The notes beneath the pieces were generated by a model. The model saw only the letters and a program-made list of their open reading frames with translations. It did not search any database and was not told the DNA's origin. 64,000 bases of DNA, taken from NCBI RefSeq assembly GCF_030445035.2, contig NC_080682.1:30672770-30736769 (forward strand), written 5' to 3'. This document shows, in pieces, positions 45,680-59,640 of the stretch. Positions within the stretch are counted from its first letter, which is position 1. Every line of letters starts with the position of its first letter. The stretch is from Dasypus novemcinctus. Its lineage: Eukaryota > Chordata > Mammalia > Cingulata > Dasypodidae. A program made the position numbers and the translations under genes.

Positions 45680-47780
45680 TTGACTTATTAAAAATATATA
45701 GGATCCTTGCCCAAGTATTATTCATTGGACAGGAAAGCATAAAGCTGAAAAGTGTTTATAGATACATTTATTGATGAAGAGGATTGTGGATGAGTGGATG
45801 ATTCTGTGATGATCTCTATTTTTCTGACAAGTAATGGGAGGAATAGTCTTCTGAGATGAAAAGATAATGTGAAAGATACAGATTATAGGAAATTGGTACA
45901 ACTTTGGAGCATATGCTAAGAAGAATGTGTAAAAGCGAGAATTGTCCAGAATAGCTAAAAAAATTACTCAAGCAGCTTAGATGTCTGAGTTCTTACTGGA
46001 GATTGTAATTGTTGTTTCTACTCTCTTTCTATGACTGTATAGAATTTTTTTCACCATTGCCTTCCATATTAGGTAAAATGAAAAAAGGGGATGTTTATAT
46101 TTATGATTTAAATATTTCATTGGAGTAGTGTATTATGGTGAAACAGAAAGGATTTTGCTTTGTAAGATAGCTATTTCTCCATTACCATATTTGAGAACAA
46201 GATAATGCAAGATCTATACTAATCTGTATCTTTATTAGTATCTATGGGACTTTTAAGACAAATTTCATAAATACATTAGTCAGAATAAGGTAAATTTGCT
46301 ATAGTAGTAAATTAATTCTGAAATATCATTGACTTTTAGAATATAATTTTATTTCCTGAACAGATAAAATCCACTGAGTGTTTGATGATTCTGTAGGGCA
46401 TTTGTCCACAGTGTAGATACTCAGTTAACCAGGTTGCTTCATCTGTGTAGTCCTCCAATTTTAATGCAGTCACTTATGCTTGGTAAAACATGGTAAAAAA
46501 CAGCTGGATAGCAGCACCCTAATAGTTCCCTAAGAGTTCACACTGAGTGAGGTACACTTCACTTCTGTAAGCTAGACACATGGTCTTAAATGCAAGAGGA
46601 CTGAAAATATGATTAGGGCACATGCATATTTGGGGACCAGCAAATGAGCTAGCCACAACTGAGCAAGCTGATTTCTCATTTGGAATGAGTTGTTTACTTA
46701 ACTGTTGAATATTACTCTGCTTATAATATATTTTTAAAATAATATATAGTATGGCTATGGAGTAATATGTGTTAATTCTAAAGAATAAGTAGTGGTCACT
46801 AAGATTGGCCCTGGCTTTGATCTGAATCTTCTTTTATCTGGATTATTTTCTGAGAGTTAAAATATAAGTGCTTACATTTCATAGGACACCCCATCTCATT
46901 GGTCTGCAACAACTAGTAGGCAATTTTATATTAATATTTGAAAGTACAAACTGTCTTGATTACATAGATACAATAAATTCTGTGTTATGTACCAGTGACT
47001 TTTATTTCTTAGAATCTATTTCTGGTCCTGTCAGCAAAAGGCAAAAATCCATCCCATAAATTAATTTTGGATAGTCATTGTTTAATAAACTGTTGGAGGG
47101 AAAAAGTATGTGTCAAAGCTTCTATCTTGGAGCATCATGTGCAATTTGCTCTATGGTTATAGCTAGAAAAAGTATATATTCCTACTTGGCTCCAGCTAGA
47201 CTAAATAATTTAATCATGGAAAATGCCTCCTGGATAACAGTGAAAAAGGAGCTTCTTCAAGTTATACAATACAGCAACATTAATTTTGGAATGAATTCTC
47301 CCTTAGGACTTTCTCTCATCCCCTATACATGCATTTCTGGTTGAAACCCTATCTCTAATAATAAATCCACCAGAAATTAGCAGTTAACATTAGAAATATG
47401 AATTTTCAACAAAATAGTTATTATTTCTTTTTGTTCATTATTTTTAAATAATTGGCTTATTGCTTATATAATTTCACATTTGAAAATTACTGTTCCACTG
47501 ATTAAAGAAAGGCATGGATTTTCTAAACATTGTAACAATTTTATGTCAATTAAACTATTCCTTTTATCAATAATTTGAAAATTCAAGGAAGTTTCTGTTT
47601 GGAAACAGTCATTACTTGATCAAACATTAATATTTATGAAAGAGGAAACTTTAAAGAATACAGATTGGAAAATAATGTAATGTACTAAAACCTAAAAATT
47701 CTGATTGCAAGACCATTTTCATTTGCAATTGCCAAACTTTAAAATATATGAATAGATTTTCTTTCATCTTGTTTATTCTC
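45680..47780. other. Unit C, left flank of the intact receptor (duplicated block)
   Basis: Aligns with 1.64-3.15 kb and, at its start, with 18.49-18.79 kb. The part nearest the receptor (47.64-47.78 kb) also aligns with 60.24-60.36 kb, next to the pseudogene (TTTTCATCTTGTTTATT in both). No gene. Being on the 3' side of the minus-strand receptor, it may include receptor 3' UTR; I cannot place its end. Confidence 0.6.
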
Positions 47781-47781
47781 A

Positions 47782-48702
47782 TCAATTCTTAACCAAGAAC
47801 AATGCTTGGCTCCAGAGCTTCTTCATGGCATTTTTCACTTCTGCATTTCTGAGAGTGTAAACTATAGGGTTTAGCATGGGTGTTATTATAGTATAAAATA
47901 CAGCCACTGCTTTATCAATAGGGAAGGTGATTGTGGGCCGAATGTTCACAAATATACAGGGTACAAAGAGTAAGACGACCACAATAATATGGGAAGCACA
48001 GGTGGAGAGAGCTTTCCTTTTTCCTTCAGAGCTGTGAGTTCTGAGGGAGCAAAGAATGAAGACATAGGAGATGATAAGAATAGAAAAACAGAGCAGGCAG
48101 ATCAGCCCACTGTTAGCAACAACAAAGAGTCCAAAGATGTGAGTGTCAGTACAGGCTAGCTTCAGCAGAGGGTAAAGATCACATATAAAATGGTCAATGA
48201 TATTGGGACCACAGAAAGGTAGCCCTATGATAAAAAGGTTTTGAATTAGGGCATGAAGAAACCCCCCAGCCCAGGACACGACCACCAGGAGACCACACAC
48301 TCTCCAATTCATTGTGATCATGTAGTGCAGGGGCCTGCAGATGGCCACGTAGCGGTCATAGGCCATCACCGTGAGCAGAATGATCTCAACTCCTACAAAG
48401 AAATGCTCTGCAAAGAGCTGAGTCATGCATCCACCAAAGGAGATAATTTTCTTCTGAGATATTAAATCCAATATCATTTTGGGGGCCATAGTAGATGAGG
48501 AACAGATATCTGTGAAAGATAAGAAACACAGAAAGAAATACATGGGGCATCCCAGGGCTGGGCTAGTGGTAATAGTCACTATAATAATTAGGTTGCCTGC
48601 CAGGGTGATTAAATATATAACTGTGAACATAACAAACAAGAGTTTCTGCAAGTCTGGTTTCTGCGTCAGGCCGAGCAAGATGAATTCTGTCACGTTGTTC
48701 AT
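47782..48702 (-). CDS. Olfactory receptor, family 4 (OR4C-like), intact
   Basis: A single-exon 306-aa odorant receptor, a seven-helix G-protein-coupled receptor of olfactory neurons (ligand unknown). It has every family landmark: N-glycosylation site NVT (3-5), GN (36-37) in helix 1, [13 protein letters not shown] (53-65) at helix 2, Cys92 at helix 3 with loop cysteines 164, 174 and 184, [10 protein letters not shown] (113-122) after helix 3, SY (212-213) in helix 5, KALSTCASH (230-238) at helix 6, and [12 protein letters not shown] (275-286) in helix 7. The frame stays open upstream to 48795, but the ATG at 48702 gives the usual start ([12 protein letters not shown]), so I chose it. Length is normal. 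The start and helix-2 text point to subfamily 4C; the exact member is not claimed. Variant residues include GCP ahead of MYFF where LHxP or LHTP is common. It sits alone in unit C; the pseudogene at 60355 is its nearest relative here. Promoter and 5' untranslated exons cannot be seen. Confidence 0.95.
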   Translation of the reverse strand: MNNVTEFILLGLTQKPDLQKLLFVMFTVIYLITLAGNLIIIVTITTSPALGCPMYFFLCFLSFTDICSSSTMAPKMILDLISQKKIISFGGCMTQLFAEHFFVGVEIILLTVMAYDRYVAICRPLHYMITMNWRVCGLLVVVSWAGGFLHALIQNLFIIGLPFCGPNIIDHFICDLYPLLKLACTDTHIFGLFVVANSGLICLLCFSILIISYVFILCSLRTHSSEGKRKALSTCASHIIVVVLLFVPCIFVNIRPTITFPIDKAVAVFYTIITPMLNPIVYTLRNAEVKNAMKKLWSQALFLVKN

Positions 48703-51700
48703 TGCTTCATGGATCCAAGTTATCATTTGGATAAAAGATTTATCTGCAAATATCACAGGGTTTGCAGTAGTGATAGATAGATTTTGATGAGGCAATTTAT
48801 ATATCAGTCATGATTATTTTTCTTTTAACATTGATGGAAACTCTTGAGCAGATAAATCCTAACCTTAAAGTTGGGCCATGTTAGTAACTTCATATTGAAT
48901 ACATAGCCCTCTTCTGACCACACACAAATGCGCTGAGCATGGGTCTATGACTGTTGTAATGTCAGGCAAATCTCCGCATTTTACATGGATGGATACTTTC
49001 CAATCATTGCCATAGTATTTTCTGCCATAGAAAAACAGGAATAGAAAGAAGTCTGTAAGGTGGAGAATAGACTTGGACTATAAGCACTAATACCCTGTGT
49101 TTCTCATCACACTAGCTGATAAAGCTAAGTTGTGGAATTAGTTTCCTTATAACTTTGCCTTGTTTCAGGGTGAATAGAAAATATCAAATTATTACAACAT
49201 GAAAGTTGGGTTGATGTGGTGATTTTAGAATCAACAGGCATGAGTGAGTACTTGAGGCCACAGTAAGACACATCCTGACAGTTCAGATTTTGAGCTCATG
49301 ATACACTGAGACAGAAATTGTATAAGAATATAAACATTTCGTTAGCAAAATCCCTCTGGATAAATGATCTCCTATAGAACAGACAGTATGATGCAATGTA
49401 CATACCCTGAATTATTTGAAACTCTTCAATTCGCTATTTTGGAACTTCAGTGAATTGTAAATTTCAGGAGTATTTTACAAATCAACACTCATTTGAGGAA
49501 GATCATGAAATGTTTTGAAAACAGATACTTTACTGTGATGGAACACAGGCACCATAATCTCTTGAACAGAACATATTCTTTAGCATAGACAGACTGTTTT
49601 TGTATTTTGTTTTCAGTCATGTGAAATTTGTATGACTCTTTGTATTACTGTGCCTTAACTTTTTCATGTTTAATGTAGAACAAATAGCAAAGGGCATAGA
49701 AGAATTGAAGGATATCATAATACTTTTGTCAAAGTTTGTATTCTAAAGTAAAATAGTTTTCTACATCTTTCCAAATTAATTGATAAAAGAACTAAAATTT
49801 AAATATACACATTAATATTCTTATTTCAAATATTTACTCATTATATTATCAAGAGGGAAAGGAAACAAATTGATATACCAGAAAATAGAATTTTTTTGAT
49901 TTGCTAAATAAATCGAAAGCTTATTAGTATTTAAAAATACCAATAATGGTATTTTATGAACTCACAGAAGCTGAATAAGAATCAATTATTATCAAAGGCA
50001 ATCAATTTAAAGAATATTAAAAAGAATATTATGAGTACGGCACTAGGAGCAATAAAATTTTTCAATAACTAATAAATATTTTTCAAAACAGGCAAGTATT
50101 TTCTTCATATTATAAAAGAAATAATGGGAAAAATTTAAAAATTAGAAAGATCATATGCATTAAAACCTTTAAAAAACCATAAATCTGTTTTAAAAAGGAA
50201 ATGAGATAAACATGTATCTCATGTCTACGTGGGGAAGGGATTTTTAAGTAAAAACGTATAAAACCTAGGACAAATATGATAGCTTCAACTACATAAAGTC
50301 ATGGAACACAATTGAAAATCATTGCAAAAAGTATGACCAACAATTATTTCTAGAAAAATAGCATTTAGAAAACTAAGTCTATTCACATTGTTTATAAAAA
50401 AAGGCAAAATTAATGAAAATGAATTTCAGTGAAAAATATGAGACATCAAGAATTTTCTATTTCTTAAAATATCAAGAAGTACAATATAAAATGGGAAATA
50501 TTTTTAACTAGCAAATTTGCAAGGCTATCTGAGAGATATATTATCTATTGTTTGTAAGATGTGTTGGTTTAACATATTCTGCAAATAAATTTTACCCTAT
50601 CTATGTCTCTTAGTCTAGTATTCCTTACTCCAATGAATCTATTCTAGATAAGTAGATAACAGGCAAAAATTATCCATCCAAGTTTTATTTCACAATATGT
50701 TTTATAATAGTGAAAAAGTTGAGGCAACTCAAATGTCTTCTTATAGAGAACTATTAAACCAATTCAGATATGCAATTATAAATATCAGGTGGATGTTAAA
50801 GGGTTTTGTAAGAATTAAGGATGTGGAAAGTACTTTCAATGTAATACTAAGTGGAGAATGTAACATAAAATGCCACATATATTAGACTATCAATTGTATA
50901 AAATGAAATATGTATGTAGAAAAGTATATTATGGTAAATAATACTATCTGAATTATGCTTTCAATGGAAATTTTTGTGAATGTCTTTCATGAATTTCTGA
51001 TCTGAATTTTCTAAATAGAGAATACACTGCCTTTAAATCAATCAGTAAATGATTTAATTAAAGAAATTTTATTTTCTTATATCTGTGCCTATACATCTCA
51101 AATGACAGCTTTTCAAAGTAAGGGTTAGTCTGGTCCTTATTTATAGAAATCTGAGATAGCAGAAATATGTTTACATATAATTTACCTGTAAATTGAAACT
51201 TAGTATCACCCGGAGAGAAAAATAAATCACAAGCTGTCCTTACCTCTCTGAATACATTTGGAGAGTAGCAGACACTTTGTTCTAAAAAACCTCTAGTGTG
51301 GAATTAACAATCACTGACCTATCATTAATAACTTCTTTGCAGTTCATCCATGTTTACTTTAAGTACGGTATTTTTTCCCCTTAATTAGTGAAAATTATTC
51401 CTAAGACTTCTTAAATCTGAATTCATGGGCAACTGTAGGCTACCACCACCCTGTGAATGTGGACCACCAGCTTCCCAGAGCAGAAATGAATTTCTTTAAT
51501 CAGAACTTACAGATCTCTAGACTTCAAAAGAAATTAATGGGGCAACACCTTATCGTTGGAGTCTATCTCTCCTAGGACTCTTTCCTACACATTTTTCATG
51601 TTTGGGTTCTTGGTGACAAGGTAAGTTATACTATAGAAGTCACTTGATTAAAATTAACCTGATTTATAGGTTGGAAAATAAAAAAAAACTATGTTAAAGA

Positions 51701-52427
51701 AGAAAAATTTGGGATTGTAAATACTGTGCTTAGCAATAAAGTAAAGTAGTCCTGTGTAGTACCTGCATTCAGCTCTTTTAAACCTCTTTCTTAGAAACCA
51801 AAGCTCATCCTGGAGATAACTTCTTTGGCCCTTGATTCTGGATCAAAATGACTTGGAAACATAGAAATAAAGACCTTCAACAATCTGCAACTGGTTATGC
51901 CAAGAGGTCTGTAGGCTCAGATATTCCCAAAGTCGGTCCTTAACAGTACTTTCATGCATGATTAGAGGGAAATATTTAAATGGACATTGCTCATGGTAAG
52001 GAGTTAGGGATACTCTGAGGTTTCAGTTCCCAGAGGGTTAGAATTAGCAGCTTCGGCCAAATATAGCAGTAAAACTAGTTCATGCTGTTGTCTCTTGTGG
52101 CTACAGTATCTGTGATCCAAGGGTGGAGTAGAAAGGGGAGAGACAGCAAGGGTGTGCTAGTAATTTTCACTAAATGGTTGTGGTTAAGAAATGATCATAG
52201 AGTCTGGGAGTTAGTTACAGATGTTCTAGTCATGGAAGTAATTGTTTCACAGAGTGATACAGAGGATTGAAAAAATAACAAGTGAAACATCTAGCTTAGT
52301 GAAAAACTTTTATTCTACTGTTGATGACATGAGGATAAACACATGTAGGCTAAAGAAAGCACTGTCGAATATTAAAAATGTGAATCATGCTGATGATCAA
52401 GAGCTTTGTAGTATAATAAACTGTGCC

Positions 52428-52630
52428 TTCTGGACTGGCTGATTTACTTACTATATACACAACCATGAGAATTTTCTCACCTTCTTTAAGCCTCCTTCCC
52501 CATAGATGCAAAAGGCATGTAAGAAAGCCGTCTTATAGATTCTTAGTGGTATTATTTGAGATAATGCACATGTTGCTTAAATGGCACCTGGAATAGAGGC
52601 AAGTGTTTTTGTCTGTTGTTATTTTCTATA
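52428..52630. repeat. MIR SINE relic (unit C)
   Basis: CTGGACTGGCTGATTTACTTAC, then TATTTGAGATAATGCACATG and AAATGGCACCTGGAATAG: a MIR in the same place as those at 7585, 39256 and 61525. Confidence 0.7.
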
Positions 52631-52939
52631 CAGGAAAATAGAGCTCTTGCTGTGACTGACACAGGTTCTGGCAAGAATTGTCTCAATGCGTATATAGAGC
52701 ATGACTTCTTTTTTCTTATGGATGTTAGAATTCTGGTCAAATACAGAACATAGGCAGGAAAACATAGCCAAGTTTTTGAAGTGTTTGATATAGATTCACA
52801 ATCCTTTTAAGGCTGATATCTTTTATGTGTTTTGTGTTGCCACTAAAAAAGCTCACAGAGGAATTGATATTTCCTGAAAAGGTTGTAGGAGATAAAGGGC
52901 ATATAAATACCATGAGAACTAACAAATAATGAACACTTT

Positions 52940-53120
52940 CATGTATCAGTTACTCTGCTACATTCAGTAAACCATCCATATGTTTCATAATCCCCATACC
53001 ATTCCATATATATGGGCATATGACCAAGGACAAAAGCTAGTAATTAGCAGTCTCAGGTTTAAGCCCCAAGTGATCTGATTTCTAATCCTGAGCTCTGTTC
53101 ATGCTGTCATTTTGCCTCAT
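52940..53120. repeat. MIR-related SINE relic (unit C)
   Basis: Counterpart of the relics at 8090, 14140 and 62020; identified by AAGCTAGTAATTAGCAG, then CCAAGTGATCTGATTTCTAA and CTGAGCTCTGTTC. Confidence 0.5.
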
Positions 53121-53370
53121 CAGGCTCTGGTTATCTGCTGTGTTTTACCCACTGAATATTGTGGTTGAAAAAGTGCTGACTCAGACCAGCACAGGATGGT
53201 TTACAAGCTTTGGTTGTACAGCTAAGGGCAGGCAGGACTTACCTCTAAGACTGATCCCATAGAAAAAGAGGGTGGAGAAAGGGACTTCTCTAACTTCTTT
53301 TCCTCTTTGGCTTCATTTTATTGAGCTCCCTAAGGACAATTACAATGTCCTTGTAACTTTGATTTTGGGA

Positions 53371-53391
53371 ATTTTTTTTTTTTTTTTTTTT
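53371..53391. repeat. Poly-T run
   Basis: About 20 T residues, absent from the equivalent place in the other units. Confidence 0.9.
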
Positions 53392-56300
53392 AAGGCTAGA
53401 GGTTTGAAAAGATGTTTGCTGAAATTTAGATTTAGGAACATAGATATCCTCTACACGAATAGGCCATGCTAGTATCCTAGATGATTTTTACCCAAATTAT
53501 ATGAACCTGCCTTAATTTCCCAATTCTATAAAAATTAATGAAGAGCAGAGTCTGAGAGTTAGTGCACATGAAGCATAGAGACTCTAATAGCACATGTATT
53601 TTGTTTTTATGTTGTTCTGTTTCAGTTACATGCTTTCCATTTTACTTTTTTTTTAATTAGTGAATTTGTGAGTTTACAAAACTTTGTCATGCACAAAATA
53701 CAGGATTCCCATATACCCTATTATTAACACCTTGCATTGGTTACATTTAAAGATAGCTCATTTTCAGTTTTGCACTGTTACCTATAGTCCACAGTTTAAC
53801 TTAGGGTTCACTGTTTGTGTGTTGAAATTTCATGGAAGTTTTTAATATTTTTATTATTACCATTTATACAATCTAACATTTCCCCTTTAAATAATATTCA
53901 GATATATATTTCATTTCTCCACGTTTATCCTAGATTCTGACTATATGAGATTGTTTATTCTAGATATTTCAAATCAGCAAGCTCACAGAATATTTGGCCT
54001 TTTTGTCTGCCTTATTTCAATCAATACGATATTCTCAAGATTCAACCACACTGACACATATATCAGGACATCATTCCTATTTATGACTGAATAACATTCT
54101 AATGTATGTGTACACATATCATATTTATCCATTCATAGGTGAATGGACACTTGGATTTTTTCCATGTTTTGGCAATTGTGAATAATATAGCTATGAATGG
54201 TATATGCATTATGTGCAAATATCTGTTGGAGTCCCTGCTTTCAATTCTTTTAGTTATATTCCTAGTAGTGGGATGCTGGGCCATATGCTAATTTTATACA
54301 TTGCTTTCTGAGGAACCGCAAATTGTCTTCCTCAGCAGCTGCACCATCTTACGTTGAAACCAGCAATGGATGAGTATTCCTCTTTCTTGACAACCTCTCC
54401 AACCCTTTATGTTTTGCATTAATTTAATAGATGCCATTGAAATAAGTGTGAAATGGTCTCTCATTTTAGTTTTGATTTGCATTTCCTGATGGCTAATGAT
54501 TTTGAGCATCTTTTCACATGCTTTATATCCATTTGTATATCTTGTTTGGAGAGCTGTCTATTCAAGTCTTTTACCCATTTTTTGTTTGCCTTTTTGTTAT
54601 TGAGTTTAAGGATTACTTTATATATTCTGGATAGTAACCTTTATCAGATATGCAGTTTCCAAATATTTTGTCCCATTGTGTAGTTTTTTGTTTTACTTTC
54701 TTTATCAAGAGGTTGATAAACCATTTTTAGACAAAAAAGTCTGTAAAAATTTTTCATTAGTTCCCGAATATCTACTTTTCTTTTGTTGCTTATGCTTTTG
54801 GTGTAAAATCTAAGAATATATTGTGTAACATGAAGTCCTGAAGATGCTTCCCTACATTTTCTTCTAGTAGTTTGATTATGGCTGTCATATTTAGATATTT
54901 GATTCATTCGAGTTGATTTTTTGTATGTGGTGTCAGGTAGCCCTTCTTTATCTTTCAAGTGGGGATCCAGTATTCCTATCATTTGTTGAAGAAACTCTTC
55001 TTTCCCACGTGACAGTTTTTTGTTCCCTTCTCAAATATCAGTCAGGCATAAATGTGGGGCTTGATTTCTGAGCTTTTAATTTGATTTCTTTGGTCTATTT
55101 GTCTGTACTTGTATTGTTCTGTTTACTGTAGCTTTAATAAGTTTTAAGATTGGGAAGTGTGAGTCATCCAATTCCATTCTTCTTTTATGAAGATGGCTTA
55201 AGCTATTCAGGCCTTACCTTGTAAATGAATTTGATGATTGGATTTTTCATTTCTTCAGAAAAGGTTGTTGGAATTTTGATTGGGATTGCATTGAATACAT
55301 AAATTTCTTTGGGTAGGACTGACATCTTAATAATAATTAGTCTTCTAATTCACAAAGAAAAAATACCCTTCCATTTATTTAGGTCTTCCTTGATTTAGTT
55401 TGAAAATGCTTGGTAGTTTTCAGTGTAAAAGTCTTTTACATCTTTGTTTAGATTTATTCCTAGATATTTTAATACTTTAGTAGCTACTGGAAATAGAATA
55501 TTTTTCTCCATTTTTTCTTTTGAATGTCCATTTCTGGTGTATGGAAACACTATTGATTTGAGGTTATTAATTTTAATCCTGAAATTTTGTGGAATTCATT
55601 TCATAGTTCTAGGAGATTTGTTGTGGATTTTTCAGGATTTTCTGTATATAGTATCATGTCACCTACAAATCAGGAAAGTATTTCTTCTTCCTTTCAGTCT
55701 TTCACCTTTAAGAATGAAATTAGTTGTGGGCTTTTGTTATATGTTTTTTTTCATATTGAGGAAGTTTCCTTTCATTCCTAGTGTTCTAAGTGTTTTGATC
55801 AAGAATGTGTACTGGATTTTGTCAAATGCCTTTTCTGCATTAATTGAGAAGATCATGACTTTTTTTCCCCTTCTTTGTGTTAATTTGGATATTACATTAC
55901 TTGACTTTCTTATATTGATCCAACCTTGTATACCAGGAATAAATCTCACTTGATCGGGTAAAAACATAATTCTCTCAATATACAGTAAGATTCAGTTTGC
56001 TAGTATTTTGTTGAGGATATTTTCATTTATATTCATAAGAGATATTTATCTGTACTGTTCTTTTCTTGTGGTATGTTTTTCTGGCTTTGATATGTGTTGG
56101 ATGACCTCAAAGAATGAATTAGAGGTTGTTCCTCTAATTTTGGAAGAGTTTGAGTAGAATTTGAGCTTATTCTTATTGGAAAGTTTGATAGAATTCCTCT
56201 GTTAAGCCATCTGGTCCTGGGCTTTTCTTTGGCATCAACTTTTTGATTATTGATTAAATCACTTTATTAGCAATTAATTTGTGGAGATTTTTCATTTCTT

Positions 56301-57964
56301 CTTGAGTCAATGTAGATACTTTGTGCATTTGTAAGAATTTCTCCGTTTCATCTAGGTTATATAATTTATTGACATACCGTTTTTCATGGTATCTTCTTAT
56401 ATTTCTTTTTATTTGGTGTGTTCTGTGGTAATGTCCCCCATTTCGTTTCCAATTTTCATAATTCATATCCTATATTTTTTCTTTGTCAGTTTAACTAAAT
56501 GTTTGTAACTTTTATTGATCTTTTTAAAAAACCAAATTTTGTGTTTTCTTTTATTCTCTATATTGTCTTTATTTCATTTTCTTTTCCTTTATCTCTGCTC
56601 TAACCTTTTTCTTTCTTTCTTCTTACTGCTCTCTTTGGCTTCAGTTTACTCTTCTTTTCCAGTTCTTCCATTTCCGAATTTATGTCTCTTATTTGAAGTC
56701 TTTCTTCTTTTTATAATGAAAGCATTTATATCTATAAATTTCCTTCTCAGTGCTGCCTTTGCTACATCCCATAAATTTTGGTATGTTGTATTTTCACTTT
56801 CATTTACCTAAAGCTATTTCCTAATTTCTCTTGTGATTTCCTCTTTAGCCCATTTGTTGTTTAAGGGCAACCTGTTTAATTTCCACATATTTATGTGATT
56901 TCCTTTTCTCCTTCTGTTATTGATTTCTTGCTCCCTTCTTTTGGGGTCAGAGAATATACTTTGTATAATACCAATATTATAGAATTTTTTGAGACGTTTT
57001 GTGACCTAATATATATCTACCTGGTGAATGATATATGTGCACTAGAAAATAATATATTCTGCTTTTGTTGGGTGAAGTGTTACTTATATGTCTGTTAGGT
57101 TATTTGGTTTATAATATTGTTCAAGTCTTGTTTTTCCTTATTGATCTTCTGATTAGATTTTCTATCCATTATTTCATGTGGTGTATTAAAGCATTCTACT
57201 TTTACTATACAGCCATATGTTTCTTCTTTCAAATCTGTCAGTATTTGCTTCATATATTTTGGGGCTCTGCTATTAGCTGCATATATATTTATAATTGTTA
57301 CATCTTCTTATTGAATTGTCCCCTTTATCAATACATTTGACCATCTTTGTCTTTCATAACAGTTTTTCACTGAAGTCAATTTTATCTGATAATATAAAGT
57401 AAAGCCAGCCCTGCACTCTTGGCTCCTACTTGCATGGTATATTATTTTCTATCCTATACTTGCAACCTACTTGTAACTTTGTATGTACAGTTTCACTGAG
57501 TCTTTTTCAGACATTATAAATTTGGGTCATGCTTTATTATCCATTCTGTTATTCTCTACCTTTCGACTGGAGAGTTTAATCCATTTACATTTAAACTCAC
57601 TACTGATATTATAGGACTTTTGTTTGTCACTTTCTTGTTTATCATTTTATGTCCTATGCCATTTTTGTTCTTCAAATCTTCAGTTAACGCCTACTTTTGT
57701 GTTTATATGATTTTTTGTGTGTGTGTTGTACCATATTGAGTGTCTTCTTTTTTCCATCTGTATAGATTTTAGAGTTATATAACTTGGGATTACTATGGGG
57801 TTAAAATTTAATATAATATATATGTAACAGTCATATTTGGTTTGATACCAACTTTACTTCAATAGCAAACACATATATTCTTCCTACAAACCTCCGTTCC
57901 CCTATCTTTATTTTTATATTTTTTACCACTTATATCTTTCTACATCATAAGTCCAAACCCATAG

Positions 57965-58108
57965 CTTTTCATTAGTTTTGATATGTTTTCATTTTAGCAC
58001 CTGTACAAAGTTATGAAGCAGGGTTACATACTGTAGCGGTTTGATATAATTGATTAAAAGAAATATTGGATTATGCTTGCAATCTGATCTGTACCTGGGC
58101 ATGATTGT
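57965..58108. repeat. 144-bp direct repeat, copy 1 (spans L1/LTR junction)
   Basis: 67 bp of L1 followed by the first 77 bp of the LTR at 58032. Equal in length to copy 2 at 59497, with two mismatches. Confidence 0.95.
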
Positions 58109-58481
58109 TGCATCCCCACCCCTCGGTGGGTAGGGACTCCCAGGTAAAATGCCTGGCAAAGAATAGAGTTGGGAATTTCTGATGTTAGAGTTTGATGCTG
58201 AAGACCTGGGAAGTCAGCACATAGAGGAAAGAGAAGCCAGCACCAGGAAAGAAGGAACCTTGAACAAAGAGAAAAGCAAGCCCCAGTAACATAGGAACCC
58301 AGGAAGCCTGAACCCTCGCAAATGTTAGCTGTCATCTTGTTCCAAATAGACTTTGGTGAGGGAAGTAACTCATGCTTTATGGCCTAGTATCTGTAAGCTC
58401 CTACCCAAAATAAATACCCTTTATAAAAACCAACCAATTTCTGGTATTTTGCATCAGCACCCCATTTGGCTGACTAATACA
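58032..58481 (+). mobile_element. Solo LTR, ERVL-type xenarthran family
   Basis: A 450-bp element, TGTAGCGGTTTGATATAATT to TGACTAATACA, with a perfect 5-bp target duplication CATAC (58027-58031 and 58482-58486). AATAAATACC and TTTATAAAA occur near its 3' end. It lacks a stretch of the inner part seen in the 563-bp copy at 4464. Confidence 0.9.
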
Positions 58482-59496
58482 CATACCAAACAATACATCA
58501 CAATAATACTAGCATTTATAATTATCCAAATGGCTACCTTTAATAAGCTTTTATTTCTTTATGCCACTTTGAATCACTGTCTAGTGTTTTTTTCTATCAG
58601 TCTGAAGAACTTCCTTTGTCATTGTTGTAGGACAGATCTACTGGTGATTAACTTCCTAAGATTTTGTTTATCTCGTGATGTTTTTTTTCTTTGAAAGAAT
58701 TATTTGAAAGAATGTCTTTCCAGATATAAAATTCTTGGTTGGCAGTTATTTTCTTTTAACATTTTCAGTATTTCAACAGACTGCCTTCTTGCCTCTATGA
58801 TTTCTGATAAGAAATGAGCACTGCCCCTAATTGGCACTCTCTTTTATGGGACAAATGGCTTTTCTCTTGCAGCATTTGGAAATCTCAGCTTGTCCTTTCA
58901 ATTCAAAAGTGTGGTCAATATATGATAGGGTATTTTTTTTATTGTTTATTCTGTTTGGTGTTCTAAGGGCTCTTTCAACCAATGTGCATATTCAGCTTTT
59001 TTGCTAAGTTTGGGATATTCTCTCTCATTATCTCTTTGAATATTCCTTCTGTTCCTTACTCTCTCTCTTTTATTTCTGGGATTCCCATAATGTGTATGTT
59101 GGTATGCTTCATGGTATTCCAGAGAGGTCTTTGGACCTCTCTTTCACTTCTTATAATTATTTTTTTTCTTTTTATGTCTTAGCTTGATTCTTGTCTTAAA
59201 TTCACTGATTTGTTCTTCTTCTAGTTCCTGTCTGCTCTTGAAATCCTCTTGGACACTTTACGAAAATTTCAATTATTGTGGCTTTCAGCTCCAGTTATTT
59301 CTGTTTGCTTCCCTTTTGAAAATGTCTTTTTCTTTAATAAGTTTCTTATATTAATTCTTTGTTTTTCTGATATCTTTAGGACTTTTTCTGTATTTTCCCT
59401 CATCTCCCTCAGAATTTTAAGATAACATTATTAAAAGCTTCTTTTCAGTCTGTTCACTTTCTGGTCTTCTTTGTAATATTTTATGGATTTATATCC

Positions 59497-59640
59497 CTTT
59501 TCATTAGTTTTGATATGTTTTCATTTTAGCACCTGTACAAAGTTATGAAGCAGGGTTACGTACTGTAGCGGTTTGATATAATTGATTAAAAGAAATATTG
59601 GATCATGCTTGCAATCTGATCTGTACCTGGGCATGATTGT
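59497..59640. repeat. 144-bp direct repeat, copy 2
   Basis: Carries the same L1 text plus the first 77 bp of the LTR (59564-59640), ending abruptly inside the LTR with unrelated L1 sequence resuming (AGATTGGCGTTCATT). It has no LTR end and no target duplication of its own, so it is not a separate insertion. Confidence 0.95.

Larger units (their letters stand above)
48703..53635. other. Unit C, right flank (duplicated block)
   Basis: The 5' side of the receptor. 48.7-49.45 kb has no counterpart I can recognise in units A or B, where the receptor is gone. From 49.47 kb it parallels unit A (3.4 kb on) and from 50.2 kb unit B (30.1 kb on), through 53.6 kb. An upstream non-coding exon of the receptor would lie here, but nothing in the sequence decides where. 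No other gene. Confidence 0.65.

Noticed and set aside
48253..48787. Plus-strand frames of 70 and 102 codons opposite the receptor
   Set aside because: Shadows of the receptor coding sequence.
48703..48795. Receptor start at the upstream ATG (48795), giving 337 aa
   Set aside because: The extra 31 residues do not resemble any receptor N-terminus; ATG 48702 gives the standard [12 protein letters not shown] start.
55444..55953. 169-codon plus-strand hydrophobic frame that looks like a membrane protein
   Set aside because: Complement of L1 ORF2; A-rich coding sequence read backwards gives Phe/Leu/Ser-rich text.
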